Assembly: GCF_023544865.1 (NCBI RefSeq)
Contig: NZ_JAMJFX010000006.1
Span: forward strand, 1-64,000
DNA from: Phaeovulum molybdatiresistens
Lineage (GTDB): Bacteria > Pseudomonadota > Alphaproteobacteria > Rhodobacterales > Rhodobacteraceae
DNA length: 64,000 nucleotides
Direction: 5' to 3'
Below, in pieces: positions 7,426-16,539 of this stretch (its first letter is position 1; each line of letters opens with the position of its first letter). Made by a program: the position numbers and the translations under genes. The notes under the pieces were generated by a model. It made no database searches. It was given only the letters and a program-made list of their open reading frames with translations, and was not told where the DNA came from.

Positions 7426-8733
7426 ATGCCCCGCCTGTCCGCCCTTCTGGCCCTGCCCCCCATCGCGCTTGGCGCCGCGATCGCGGCCTGGATGATCACG
7501 ACCGCCCCCGGCCCCGCGCAGGAAAGCGGCACGATGCCCGGCCTTGCGGTCCGCGTGGCGCCTGTTGCCGCGCAGGATATCCGCCCGGTGGCGCATGGCT
7601 GGGGCGCGGTCCGCGCCGCGCAGGGCTGGACCGCCGTGGCCGAGGTGCGCGGGCAAGTGATCTGGCGCCACCCCGATCTGGAAGAGGGGCAATTGATCCC
7701 GGCGGGCACCGAGGTGCTGCGCATCGATCCGGCCGATTACGATCTTGCCATCGCGCAGGCCGAGGCGGACCTGATGGCGCTGCAGGCCGAAGCCGCACAG
7801 ATCGTGGCCGAGGCCGAAAATACCGACCGCGTGCTGACGCTTGAAACCGAGCGGCTGACCCTGGCCGAGGCCGATCTGGCCCGCATCCGGGGGCTGGTCG
7901 CCCAAGGGGTGAACCCGCAAACCCGCGCAGATGAGGCCGAAAAGGCGGTACTGCAAACCCGCCGAACCGTGACCGAATTGCAAAACAGTCTGGCCCTGAT
8001 CCCGTCGCGGCAGGCCCGCATTACCGCCCAACAGGCCCGGACCACGGCCACACTGGCCCGCGCCCGCCGCGACCGCGATCAGACCGTGCTGACCGCCCCC
8101 TTTGATCTGCGCGTGACCAGCATCGCGGTGGATCTGTTCCAGCCGGTCGCCATCGGCCAGGTTCTGGTGCAGGGCGACGGGCTGGACCGGGCCGAAGTGG
8201 TGGTGCAGGTGCCCCTGCCCGCCTTCCAGCGGCTGTTGTTCCCGATCGACCGGCCAGCTGACCCTTTGGCGGCAATCCGCCAAGGCCCCGCATCGCGAAT
8301 AGGCGCAGAGCTGCATCCGTTGTCGGACCCATCCCAGATCTGGCAGGCCCAGGTGTCCCGCGTCGAAGGCGCGCTTGACCCCAAGGCGCGCAGCGTGCCG
8401 GTCGTGGTCAGCGTGGCCAACCCTTATGCCGATGCCGCCCCGCCCCTGCGCCTGCCATTGGTGCCGAACATGCAGGTTCAGGTGACCCTGACCGGCGCGC
8501 CCGTTCGCGACGCGGTTGTCATCCCCGAGGCCGCCTTGCACGGCGATGCCGTCTATCTGGTCACCGCTGACGACCGGCTTGAGATCCGTCCCGTCACCCC
8601 GGCCTTCCGGCAGGATGGGCTGGTGGTGATCCGCGACGGTCTTGCCCCCGGCGACCGTCTGGTGCTGGATGACATCGCGCCCGCCCTGCCCGGCATGCCG
8701 CTGCGGCCCGTGCCGGTTGAGCCCGCGCCATGA
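7426..8733 (+). CDS. RND efflux periplasmic adaptor (membrane fusion protein)
   Basis: 435 residues, HlyD/AcrA-type adaptor. It begins with a membrane anchor (MPRLSALLALPPIALGAAIA, no lipobox Cys), then a biotinyl-lipoyl half (VAEVRGQVIWRHPDLEEGQLIPAGTEV cut across the motif), a coiled-coil hairpin rich in Ala/Glu/Arg at about 110-210, the second lipoyl half (TAPFDLRVTSI), a beta-barrel and the membrane-proximal domain. ATG 7426 follows GAGGAG. The end overlaps the pump gene by 4 bp. It should link the inner-membrane pump to an outer-membrane channel encoded elsewhere. Confidence 0.85.
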   Translation: MPRLSALLALPPIALGAAIAAWMITTAPGPAQESGTMPGLAVRVAPVAAQDIRPVAHGWGAVRAAQGWTAVAEVRGQVIWRHPDLEEGQLIPAGTEVLRIDPADYDLAIAQAEADLMALQAEAAQIVAEAENTDRVLTLETERLTLAEADLARIRGLVAQGVNPQTRADEAEKAVLQTRRTVTELQNSLALIPSRQARITAQQARTTATLARARRDRDQTVLTAPFDLRVTSIAVDLFQPVAIGQVLVQGDGLDRAEVVVQVPLPAFQRLLFPIDRPADPLAAIRQGPASRIGAELHPLSDPSQIWQAQVSRVEGALDPKARSVPVVVSVANPYADAAPPLRLPLVPNMQVQVTLTGAPVRDAVVIPEAALHGDAVYLVTADDRLEIRPVTPAFRQDGLVVIRDGLAPGDRLVLDDIAPALPGMPLRPVPVEPAP

Positions 8734-11700
8734 TCCGCTGGTTCACAGGGCATCCCACGGCGGCCAATCTTCTGCTTCTGGTGTTCATCGCCGCGGGCAG
8801 CTTTGCCGCGCCAACGCTTTTGCGCGAAACCTTCCCCGATTTCCGCCCCGCCGAAGCCGAGATTGTCGTCACCTATCGCGGCGCGGCGGCCGAGGATGTG
8901 GAAACCGGCATCTGCGCGCCCTTGTGGGACGCGGTGCAGGGGGTCGAAGCACTGGACAGCTTTTCCTGCACCGCGCAGGACAACCGCGCCCGCGCCGTCG
9001 CCACCATGAAACCTGCGGGCGATGCCAACCGCTTCGTGGCCGAACTGCGCACCGAAGTAGCCGCAATCGATACCTTCCCCGACCGTGCCGATCCGGCGAC
9101 GGTGCGCGAATTGCACCGCACCGATCTGGTCACCTCGGTCGCGGTATCGGGCGATCTGCCCCTGTCCGAGCTTGATCTTTACGCCGATGGCCTGGCCGAC
9201 CGGCTGGCGGCGCTGCCCGATGTGGCACGGGTGAACCGGGCGGGGCTGGGGGCGCGCACGCTTTCGGTGCTGCCCGACCGCGCGGTTCTGGCCCAACACG
9301 GGCTGACGGCGGCGGGGCTTGCACAGGTGATCGGCGCGCAAAGCCTGGACCTGCCCGCGGGGCGGCTGGAAACCGCCGCGCAGGATCTGACCCTGCGTTT
9401 CACCGCCGAGGCCCGCACGGTGCGGATGCTGGCCGCCCTGCCCGTTCTGACCCGACCCGATGGCGCCGTGCTGACCCTGGGCGACGTCGCGCAGATCATC
9501 GAAACCCATGAACCCCCCGAGGAACAGGCCCGCCTGAACGGGGCCCCCGCCATCATCCTGGAAATCCACAAGCCGCTTGAGGCGGATGCCCTGCGCGCGC
9601 TGGATGCGGTGAAGGCGGTGGTGGTGGCGGAAACGGCCCGCCTGCCCGACAGCGTATCGGTTCAGGTCGTCCAGGACGTCACCTCGATCATCCGTGACCG
9701 GCTGGCCATGCTGGTGGAAAACGGCATCATCGGCCTGTTGCTGGTGGTCGCGGTCATGAGCCTGTTTTTCCGCCCCGCCTTTGCGATCTGGGCGGCGATG
9801 GGCCTTCCGGTGGCGTTTCTGGGCGCTTTCCTGTGGATGTCGGTCACGGGGCTCAGTCTGAACATGATGACGCTGGTGGCCCTTCTGATGGCGATCGGCA
9901 TCGTGATGGATGATTCCATAGTCCTATCGGATTCCATCGCCGTTCACGCGGCCAAGGGCGTCAGCGTTGAAAGCGTCACCGCCGGTGTTCTGGCCGTTGC
10001 GCCGGGGGTGGCGTCCTCATTCCTGACGACGGTTGCGGTCTTTGTCCCGCTGTCCTTCCTGTCGGGCGAACTGGGCGCGGTGCTGGAGGTGCTGCCACTG
10101 GTCCTGCTGGCCGCGTTGGCCGCAAGCCTGATCGAGGCCTTCCTGATCCTGCCCCATCACCTGAAAGGCGGACTTTCGGGTAGGGACAGATCGCCCTCGC
10201 GGTTCCGCGCGGCGTTTGATCGGGGCTTTGCCGCGCTGCGCGACCGTGGCGTCGGGCGGCTGGCCGATGCGGCGATCCGCGCCCGCTGGCTGGTGCTGGG
10301 GCTGTCTATGGGCGCGCTGATCGCAACGGTTGGCGCCCTTGGCGGCGGATTGGTCAAGCGCGAGGCGATGCCCGACATTGACGGCGATGTGCTGGAAGCG
10401 CGCATCCTGCTGCCCGCGGGCACGCCGCTGGCCCGCACAAACGACGCCGTGGCACAGGTCGAGGCCGCTCTGGCCCGCGTCAATAACCGCCTGAGCCCCG
10501 CCCAACCCGGCGCGCAGACGCTGGTGCTGCGCACCATCACGCGGCTGGGCCGCAATGCCTCGGTGGGGGAAACGGGGCCGCATCTGGCCACCGTCTCGGC
10601 CGACCTGCTGTCAGCGGAAACCCGCGCCACGACGCTGGATGAGCTGATCGCCCAATGGCGCGATGAAATCGGCCCCCTGCCCGGCGTATCCTCGCTGATC
10701 CTGATGGAACCCGGCATCGGCCCGCAGGGCATCGCGGTGGAACTGCGCCTGTCGCACCCCGACCTTGCCACGCTGGAAGCCGCCGGGCGCGCGACGCTGG
10801 CCGAATTGGAAACCTATCGGGGTGTGCGCAATGCGATGCTGGACCTGCGCCCCGGCAAGCCCGAACTGCGCCTGCAGCTGGCGCCGGGCGCGCGCACGCT
10901 GGGGCTGACGGCCGCCGATGTGGCGGGGCAATTGCGGGCCGCCTATCTGGGCACGCAACTGGCCGATGTGCGCCAGGGCGACCTGCCCTTTGAAGTGCAG
11001 GTTCTTCTGGCCGAGGGCGACCGCGATGCCCGCGCCGATCTGGAAAACTTTACCATCGCGCTGCCCGACGGCACGGCGGTGCCGCTGGATACCGTTGTAA
11101 ATGTGCGTGAGGCGCGCGGCTGGTCCAGCATAACCCGGCGCGACGGGCTGCGCACGTTGACGGTGCAGGCCGATGTCGATGGCCGGATCGGCAATGCCGA
11201 TGCGATCACCGCACGCCTTGAAACTGGCTTTCTGCCCGATCTGGCCGCCCGCCACCCGGGCCTGACCCATGAGGTCGCAGGCCAGGCCGCCAATTCCGCC
11301 GAAACCGTCGGCTCAATCCTGCGCGGGTTCCTGATCGGGATCGTTGGGGTCTATCTGATCCTGTCGTTCCAGTTCCGCAGCTATGTCGAACCGCTGATCG
11401 TGATGCTGACCATTCCCCTGGCCTTTCTGGGGGTGATCTGGGGCCATGTGCTGATGGGCTACAATATCTCGATGCCGTCGCTTGTTGGCGCGGCCTCTTT
11501 GGCCGGGATCGTCGTGAACAACGCCATCCTTCTGGTCGAGGTGATCCGGGAACGGATGACGGCGGGGCTGGGCGTGACACAGGCCGCGGGCGCGGCCGTG
11601 CGATCGCGGTTCCGCCCGATCTTTGTGTCGGTTTCCACCACGATCCTGGGGATGGCGCCGCTTCTGGCCGAGACTTCGACCCAGGCACAGACGCTGAAAC

Positions 11701-11825
11701 CGCTGGTCATCTCGGTGGTCTTCGGGCTGCTGACCTCGACCGTGCTTGTGCTACTGGTCCTGCCTGCGTTCTACGCAATTCTGAGCGACCTCGGGCTGGG
11801 GCGTGCCGCACGCACAAGGCACTGA
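8730..11825 (+). CDS. RND efflux transporter permease (AcrB/HAE family)
   Basis: 1031 residues, full length for an RND pump. It starts MIRWFTGHPTAANLLLLVF (TM1) with a large periplasmic loop. TM4 carries the proton-relay Asp pair in GIVMDDSIVLSD. A second half begins near 500 with another periplasmic loop and TM8-TM12. In the TM10 motif GIVVNNAILLVEV the position of the AcrB relay Lys is Asn, as in several non-AcrB subfamilies. No outer-membrane channel gene accompanies the pair. Substrates cannot be deduced; solvents, drugs or bile-like compounds are typical of the family. Confidence 0.85.
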   Translation: MIRWFTGHPTAANLLLLVFIAAGSFAAPTLLRETFPDFRPAEAEIVVTYRGAAAEDVETGICAPLWDAVQGVEALDSFSCTAQDNRARAVATMKPAGDANRFVAELRTEVAAIDTFPDRADPATVRELHRTDLVTSVAVSGDLPLSELDLYADGLADRLAALPDVARVNRAGLGARTLSVLPDRAVLAQHGLTAAGLAQVIGAQSLDLPAGRLETAAQDLTLRFTAEARTVRMLAALPVLTRPDGAVLTLGDVAQIIETHEPPEEQARLNGAPAIILEIHKPLEADALRALDAVKAVVVAETARLPDSVSVQVVQDVTSIIRDRLAMLVENGIIGLLLVVAVMSLFFRPAFAIWAAMGLPVAFLGAFLWMSVTGLSLNMMTLVALLMAIGIVMDDSIVLSDSIAVHAAKGVSVESVTAGVLAVAPGVASSFLTTVAVFVPLSFLSGELGAVLEVLPLVLLAALAASLIEAFLILPHHLKGGLSGRDRSPSRFRAAFDRGFAALRDRGVGRLADAAIRARWLVLGLSMGALIATVGALGGGLVKREAMPDIDGDVLEARILLPAGTPLARTNDAVAQVEAALARVNNRLSPAQPGAQTLVLRTITRLGRNASVGETGPHLATVSADLLSAETRATTLDELIAQWRDEIGPLPGVSSLILMEPGIGPQGIAVELRLSHPDLATLEAAGRATLAELETYRGVRNAMLDLRPGKPELRLQLAPGARTLGLTAADVAGQLRAAYLGTQLADVRQGDLPFEVQVLLAEGDRDARADLENFTIALPDGTAVPLDTVVNVREARGWSSITRRDGLRTLTVQADVDGRIGNADAITARLETGFLPDLAARHPGLTHEVAGQAANSAETVGSILRGFLIGIVGVYLILSFQFRSYVEPLIVMLTIPLAFLGVIWGHVLMGYNISMPSLVGAASLAGIVVNNAILLVEVIRERMTAGLGVTQAAGAAVRSRFRPIFVSVSTTILGMAPLLAETSTQAQTLKPLVISVVFGLLTSTVLVLLVLPAFYAILSDLGLGRAARTRH

Positions 11826-11921
11826 GCGAAAGCCAACACGATCTGCGGCCTGAACATCGCGATGACGCACCGCCATCACCAGGCAGTTAGTCAGGAATCC
11901 TGTCCAGAGACCGCCGCGACC

Positions 11922-12752
11922 TTAGCTGCCGATCAAAAGGATCTCGGCAGTGATGCAGATGCGGTTTTCCCCCGCCTTCAGCACCCCGCAAAGGGGTCTG
12001 CCGTCAAAGCCGACCGAGGCGACGTCAAGGTGCACCTGCCCCCCTGCCAACCGTCCCGCGCGCACCAGGATCTCGGTGGCGTAGCTATCCAGCCGGGCGT
12101 CGCCAAATCGGGTCTCGACAAGGCTGCCGATGCCCTCGATCCGGGCCTCGGGCATCCCCGCCCCTTCGGCGATCCGCGCCAGCAGGGCATGGGGGTCTTC
12201 GTTCGGGCGCAACGTGCACAGCACGGCATTGGCGGCACCTGCGCCCCCCGCCGCTTGCGGGGCGAACAGGTCAAAGCCGGTTTCCGGGTCGGGCTTCACC
12301 GACAGGCCCGCCCCGCGCAAGCCCCAGCCTTCGGCCACAAGATCCTCGGCCAGCGCCGTATCTGGCAGCAGCATGTGGCCCATGTGCAGCGCCCCATCCG
12401 CCGACCACAGACCGTGGCAATGCTGAAAGGCCGCGCCCGCCCGGCTGCCCAGATGCAGCCCCGCATCCTGAACCCGGGCGTCATGCAACACTGGCGCGGC
12501 GCGATACCAGGCGGCCCGGCCATCGCCCGGCGCGGGGCCGGGCACGACGTAGGACAGGTGCTGGAAATGCGCCCCGCGCAGGCGCAGATACCCGGCCGTG
12601 AACCCGGCGCGGGCAAAGGCGTCGGTGACCGCGCGGTCAAACGGCAGGCCCGCTGCAATCCGCAGCGTCACCGGCTCGGCCCGGCAGGGCAGCGCGGCAA
12701 AACGCGCCGGATCGCGCGGCCCGGGGTGGGCAAGACTGCGCGGCGCGATCAT
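11922..12752 (-). CDS. PPC/DUF296-domain protein in catabolic operon
   Basis: 276 residues related to the PCC/PPC (DUF296) proteins of prokaryotes. Two related halves are visible: EPVTLRIAAGLPFDRAVTDAFARAG... with LRLRGAHFQHLSYVVPG, and a later portion DPHALLARIAEGAGMPEARIEGIGSLVETRFGD. Histidines in FQHCHGLW and LHMGHMLLP may bind a metal. In plants this domain sits in AHL DNA-binding proteins; stand-alone bacterial forms lack a proven function. It is the last gene of the IclR operon, overlapping the acyl-CoA synthetase by 4 bp, so a metabolic role in the same pathway is likely. I cannot name a reaction. Confidence 0.7.
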   Translation of the reverse strand: MIAPRSLAHPGPRDPARFAALPCRAEPVTLRIAAGLPFDRAVTDAFARAGFTAGYLRLRGAHFQHLSYVVPGPAPGDGRAAWYRAAPVLHDARVQDAGLHLGSRAGAAFQHCHGLWSADGALHMGHMLLPDTALAEDLVAEGWGLRGAGLSVKPDPETGFDLFAPQAAGGAGAANAVLCTLRPNEDPHALLARIAEGAGMPEARIEGIGSLVETRFGDARLDSYATEILVRAGRLAGGQVHLDVASVGFDGRPLCGVLKAGENRICITAEILLIGS

Positions 12753-14353
12753 CCCGCGTTGTCCGCGGGCGCGATGTCGCCGCGCGCGGCAAGCTCCTCG
12801 CGGATCATCTTCTTGGTGATCTTGCCATAGGCCGATTTCGGCATCTCATCCCAGAAGACCACCTGACGCGGCATCTTGTAGCGCGCGATCCTGCCCTCAA
12901 GCCAGGCCAGCAGCGCCGCACCGTCGCAGGCCGCACCCGCACGGGCCACACAGACCGCCACGCCGACCTCACCCCATAGCGGGTCGGGCACGCCCAGCAC
13001 GGCGACCTCGGAAATGTCGGGATGCTGCAGGATCTTTTCCTCGATCTCGCGCGGGTAGATGTTGGAGCCGCCCGAGATATACATGTCCGACGCCCGCCCC
13101 GTCAGATAGACAAAGCCCTGCGCATCCATATGCCCCAGATCGCCGGTCAGGAACCAGCCGTTGCGAAAGCTTTTGGCATTGGCTTCGGGGTTGTTGAAAT
13201 AGCCCGCAAAGACCGCCGGACCGATCACCGCGATCTCACCCGTCTCGCCGGGGGGACATTCGTTGCCCTGGGCATCCTGGATCTGCACCTGCATCCCGGT
13301 GCGGGCAAACCCGCAGGTGCCGATGCGCATGGCGCCATCGTCCAGATGGTGATGCGCGGGCGGCAGAACGGTGATATTGCCGGTCACCTCGCCCAGGCCG
13401 AAATACTGCACCAGCTTCGGGCCCAGAACCTGCAACGCGCGGATCTGATCGGCGCGATACATCGGCGCCCCGGCATAGATCACATAGCGCAGGCTGGAAT
13501 GGTCGTGATCCGCCACCGACGGGTGTTCGACCAGCAGCTTGACGATCGTGGGCACGGTGAAGGCATTGGTGACCTTCCATTTTTCGACCAGCCGCCAGAC
13601 CTCGGCCGGGTCGAATTTCACCCCCCCCGGCAGGATGGTCTTGGCGCCATGGGCGACCTGCGCCAGCTGATGGATGCCCGCGCCATGCGACAGCGGCGCC
13701 ACCACGATCGAGGCATCCCCCGGCCCGGTCCCCGGCATCAGGTCGCACAGATGGTTGGTGATCACGAAGGCCAGCTGCCCATGCGTCAACACCGCCGCCT
13801 TGGGCCGCCCCGTCGTGCCCGAGGTGAAGAAGAACCACGCCGGATCATCGCGCGCCACCGCCACGGCGGGCGCGGCCTGGCCCATGTATTCGGCCACCAG
13901 GCTGTCATAATCCGCCGCCCCCTGCCCGCCGATCGAAATGCGAAAGCCCAGATCGGCGCAGGCAGCGGCATGATCGGCAAACTCGGCCCCGTGCAGCAGG
14001 CCGCGCGCCTGCGAATTTTGCGCAAGCCAGGCGATATCCTCGGGCGATTGGCGGAAATTGGCCGGCACCCAGACCGCGCCGATCCGCCAACAGGCGAACA
14101 TCGCTTCGAACATCTGGTTGTTGTTGGCCGATTGCACCAGAAGCCGGTCGCCCTTGCCAAGGCCAAATCGATCGACCAGGGCGGCGGCGAAGGCGGCGGA
14201 ACGGGCCTCGATCTCGGCCCAGGTCCAGCTGCGCTCGCCCCAGACAAAGCCGATCTCGTCGGGGTGTCGCCGGGCGGCTTCGGTCAGGAACTGCGACAGG
14301 TTCATCACCCGCGTCGAAACGGGCGCGATCCCGTTGGAAAGGTCGATCGTCAT
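12749..14353 (-). CDS. AMP-dependent acyl-CoA synthetase/ligase
   Basis: 534 residues, ANL superfamily. Core motifs: FFTSGTTGRPKAAV (P-loop-like A3), YFGLGEVTGNITVL region, FLTGDLGHMDAQGFVYLTGRASDMY (A7/A8) and the C-terminal acceptor Lys in MPKSAYGKITKKMI. It activates a carboxylic acid to its CoA thioester with ATP. Overlaps the thiolase upstream and the PPC gene downstream by 4 bp each, so it belongs to the IclR-thiolase-ligase-PPC operon. Chain length and substrate cannot be read from the sequence; uptake of a carboxylate by the neighbouring TRAP system is a natural source. Confidence 0.85.
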   Translation of the reverse strand: MTIDLSNGIAPVSTRVMNLSQFLTEAARRHPDEIGFVWGERSWTWAEIEARSAAFAAALVDRFGLGKGDRLLVQSANNNQMFEAMFACWRIGAVWVPANFRQSPEDIAWLAQNSQARGLLHGAEFADHAAACADLGFRISIGGQGAADYDSLVAEYMGQAAPAVAVARDDPAWFFFTSGTTGRPKAAVLTHGQLAFVITNHLCDLMPGTGPGDASIVVAPLSHGAGIHQLAQVAHGAKTILPGGVKFDPAEVWRLVEKWKVTNAFTVPTIVKLLVEHPSVADHDHSSLRYVIYAGAPMYRADQIRALQVLGPKLVQYFGLGEVTGNITVLPPAHHHLDDGAMRIGTCGFARTGMQVQIQDAQGNECPPGETGEIAVIGPAVFAGYFNNPEANAKSFRNGWFLTGDLGHMDAQGFVYLTGRASDMYISGGSNIYPREIEEKILQHPDISEVAVLGVPDPLWGEVGVAVCVARAGAACDGAALLAWLEGRIARYKMPRQVVFWDEMPKSAYGKITKKMIREELAARGDIAPADNAG

Positions 14354-15519
14354 TTCACGCGTTCCAGGATCGAGACGTAATTCGTGACCGCAGCGCCGCC
14401 CATGTTGAACACGCCCGCCATCGTGGCGCCGGGGATCTGCATGCCACCGGCCTCGCCCATCAGCTGCATCGCGGCCATGACATGCATCGACACGCCCGTG
14501 GCGCCGATCGGATGCCCCTTGGCCTTCAGCCCGCCCGAGGGATTGACCGGCAGCTTTCCGCCCTTCGCGGTGATACCTTCGCGGATGACGCGCGCGCCCT
14601 GCCCGCGTTCGGCCAGGCCCATCGCCTCATATTCCAGCAATTCGGCGATGGTGAAGCAATCATGCGTTTCCACCAGCGACAGATCGCCCAGGCCCACCCC
14701 CGCACGTTCCAGCGCCTGCGCCCAGGCGCGCCGGGCGCCGGCGAATTCCAGCACGTCGCGGCGCGACAGCGCCATCATCTCATTGGCATGCGCCCGCGCG
14801 CGGAAGGCGATGGCGCGGTTCATCCCGGCCGCGGTTTCGGGATCGGCCAGCACCAGAACCGCCGCGCCGTCCGACACCAGCGAACAATCGGTCCGGCGCA
14901 GCGGGCCCGCCACGATCGGGTTTTTTTCCGACACGGTGTTGCAGAATTCCTTGCCGAAATCCTTGCGCATATGGGCCAGCGGGTTGGCCATGCCATTGGC
15001 ATGGTTCTTGGCCGCGATCATCGCCAGCGCCTCGGACTGGTCGCCGTGGCGCTGGAAATAGCTGCCCGCGATCTGGCCAAACAGGCCGGCAAAGCCGCCT
15101 TCGACCTGCGCCTCCTCCTTGCGATAGCTTGCGCCCAGCAGGATGTCGCCCACCTCGGCGGTGGGGGTGGCGGTCATCTTTTCCGCACCGATCACCAGCG
15201 CGATCTTGCCGCGGCCGGCGGCGATGAAATCCATCGCCCCATGCAGCGCCGCCGATCCGGTGGCGCAGGCGTTTTCATAGCGCGTGGCGGGCGTGTGGGC
15301 AAAGCGGTCATCCCCCATCGCCACCAAAGCGCCCTGAAAATCCTGCGGGGAAAAGCCGTTGTTGAAGACGCCCACGAACAGGCCATCCACATCCGCGGGG
15401 GTGATGCCGGCATGGGCCAGCGCCTCGGACACGGCGGCGGCCATCAGGGCCTCGGTATCGGGCAGGTCGGATTTGCCAAAGGCGGTATGCCCCCAGCCGA
15501 CGATCTGGGCTTCGTTCAT
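14350..15519 (-). CDS. Thiolase-family protein (acetyl-CoA acetyltransferase/SCP-x type)
   Basis: 389 residues. The nucleophile Cys is at about 85 in YENACATGSAALH; the second active-site region shows ETHDCFTIAELLEYEAMGL, and the third NPSGGLKAKGHPIGATG supplies the His. The HDCF form is typical of the SCP-x/lipid-transfer-associated thiolases rather than of the biosynthetic PhaA type. It would cleave or form a beta-ketoacyl-CoA in the pathway fed by the following acyl-CoA synthetase. It starts 4 bp inside the IclR gene end (ATGA). Confidence 0.83.
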   Translation of the reverse strand: MNEAQIVGWGHTAFGKSDLPDTEALMAAAVSEALAHAGITPADVDGLFVGVFNNGFSPQDFQGALVAMGDDRFAHTPATRYENACATGSAALHGAMDFIAAGRGKIALVIGAEKMTATPTAEVGDILLGASYRKEEAQVEGGFAGLFGQIAGSYFQRHGDQSEALAMIAAKNHANGMANPLAHMRKDFGKEFCNTVSEKNPIVAGPLRRTDCSLVSDGAAVLVLADPETAAGMNRAIAFRARAHANEMMALSRRDVLEFAGARRAWAQALERAGVGLGDLSLVETHDCFTIAELLEYEAMGLAERGQGARVIREGITAKGGKLPVNPSGGLKAKGHPIGATGVSMHVMAAMQLMGEAGGMQIPGATMAGVFNMGGAAVTNYVSILERVK

Positions 15520-16349
15520 GCGGTTCTCCTGTCAGATGTGCCCCGGCGCAGGGCGTAAAGCCGGGCCAGGGATTTTTCGATCTCGGCCGCCCCGGCACGC
15601 AGCCGGGACAGCAGGTCATCGCGGCGCGGGCGCTGCATCCGGCTTTCGATCGCGGCCAGCGACAGCGCACCGGCCAGCGCGCCATCGGGCCAGCGCAGCG
15701 CCAACCCCAAGCCCCAGGAATCGGGGTAAAGCAGCCCGGGGTTCAGCGCGTGACCATTCTGGCGCGTGACCCGCACATGTTCGCGGATCAGATCGGGGGG
15801 CAACGCGGCATAGCTGCCGGCCAGCTGCGCGGCATTGGCCTCCAGCGCGGCCTCGACCTCGGCATCGGGCAGGGCGGCCAGCATCGCCAGCGACCCCGCC
15901 CCCACGCCCAGGGGGTGCAACTGCCCCGCCATCAGCGCATGGGTCCGGATCGGATAGCTGCCCTCTTCGCGGTGCAGGCACAGCGCCGAATACCCCTGCC
16001 GGACGGAAATGAAGGCCGCATCCCCGGTTTCGCGGGCAAGCCGCGCCAGCACGGCAGAGGAATGTTCCAGAATTCCATGGCGTTGTGCGGCGAACGTGCC
16101 CAGAATATAGGCCTCTTCGCCCAGAAAATAGCGCCGCGTATCGGGGTTTTGTTCGACCATGCCGCCGCGCATCAGCGCCAGCAGCAGACGCCGCACGGTA
16201 GGCTTGTTCAACCCGCTTTGCGCCACCAGATCGCCCAGCGTCACACCCGCCACACCCCCCCGGCCAACCGCGCTCAGCAGGGCAAGCGCACGGTCCACCG
16301 TCTGGGCACCGCCCAGGTTTGCCGAGGATACCATTTCCATACGTTCCAT
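15516..16349 (-). CDS. IclR-family transcriptional regulator
   Basis: About 277 residues from ATG 16349 (MERMEMVSSANLGGAQTVDR); ATG codons at 16340 and 16334 are also possible and none has a strong ribosome site. HTH: VTLGDLVAQSGLNKPTVRRLLLALMRGGM, then the YFLGEEAYILG linker and the ligand domain ending SLARLYALRRG. It is first in an operon with the thiolase, CoA ligase and PPC genes and divergent from the TRAP genes. A perfect 15-bp palindrome directly precedes its start. Likely senses the substrate or an intermediate of this locus. Confidence 0.83.
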   Translation of the reverse strand: MERMEMVSSANLGGAQTVDRALALLSAVGRGGVAGVTLGDLVAQSGLNKPTVRRLLLALMRGGMVEQNPDTRRYFLGEEAYILGTFAAQRHGILEHSSAVLARLARETGDAAFISVRQGYSALCLHREEGSYPIRTHALMAGQLHPLGVGAGSLAMLAALPDAEVEAALEANAAQLAGSYAALPPDLIREHVRVTRQNGHALNPGLLYPDSWGLGLALRWPDGALAGALSLAAIESRMQRPRRDDLLSRLRAGAAEIEKSLARLYALRRGTSDRRTA

Positions 16350-16364
16350 ATTGTGGACCACAAT
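16350..16364. promoter_or_regulatory. 15-bp palindrome, probable IclR operator
   Basis: ATTGTGG-A-CCACAAT is a perfect palindrome touching the IclR start codon and lying 176 bp before the TRAP dctP gene. IclR proteins commonly bind palindromes of this length. A weaker relative (10 of 15 positions, minus strand) is at 16468-16482, nearer the TRAP genes. Confidence 0.5.
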
Positions 16365-16539
16365 CCAGCCCCGCCAGGCCATATGCGATAAAGCTTTCAA
16401 ACTGATTTTTGACTTTTGCGACCCTTTTGCAAGGTTTTATTTTTCTTGTCCGATTTTTCATTCCAATATATGGATCAACAATGCTGCAGGAGGCAGCACC
16501 ATGACCGGCCCGCAAGGGCCACCTGCTTGGGAGGAAGAC

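Noticed and set aside
6748..8541. Open minus-strand frame of 597 codons running from the TetR gene back across the RND adaptor gene
   Set aside because: Only the last 200 codons resemble a protein family (TetR); the rest is antisense to the adaptor and Gly/His/Arg-rich, an effect of high GC at third positions.
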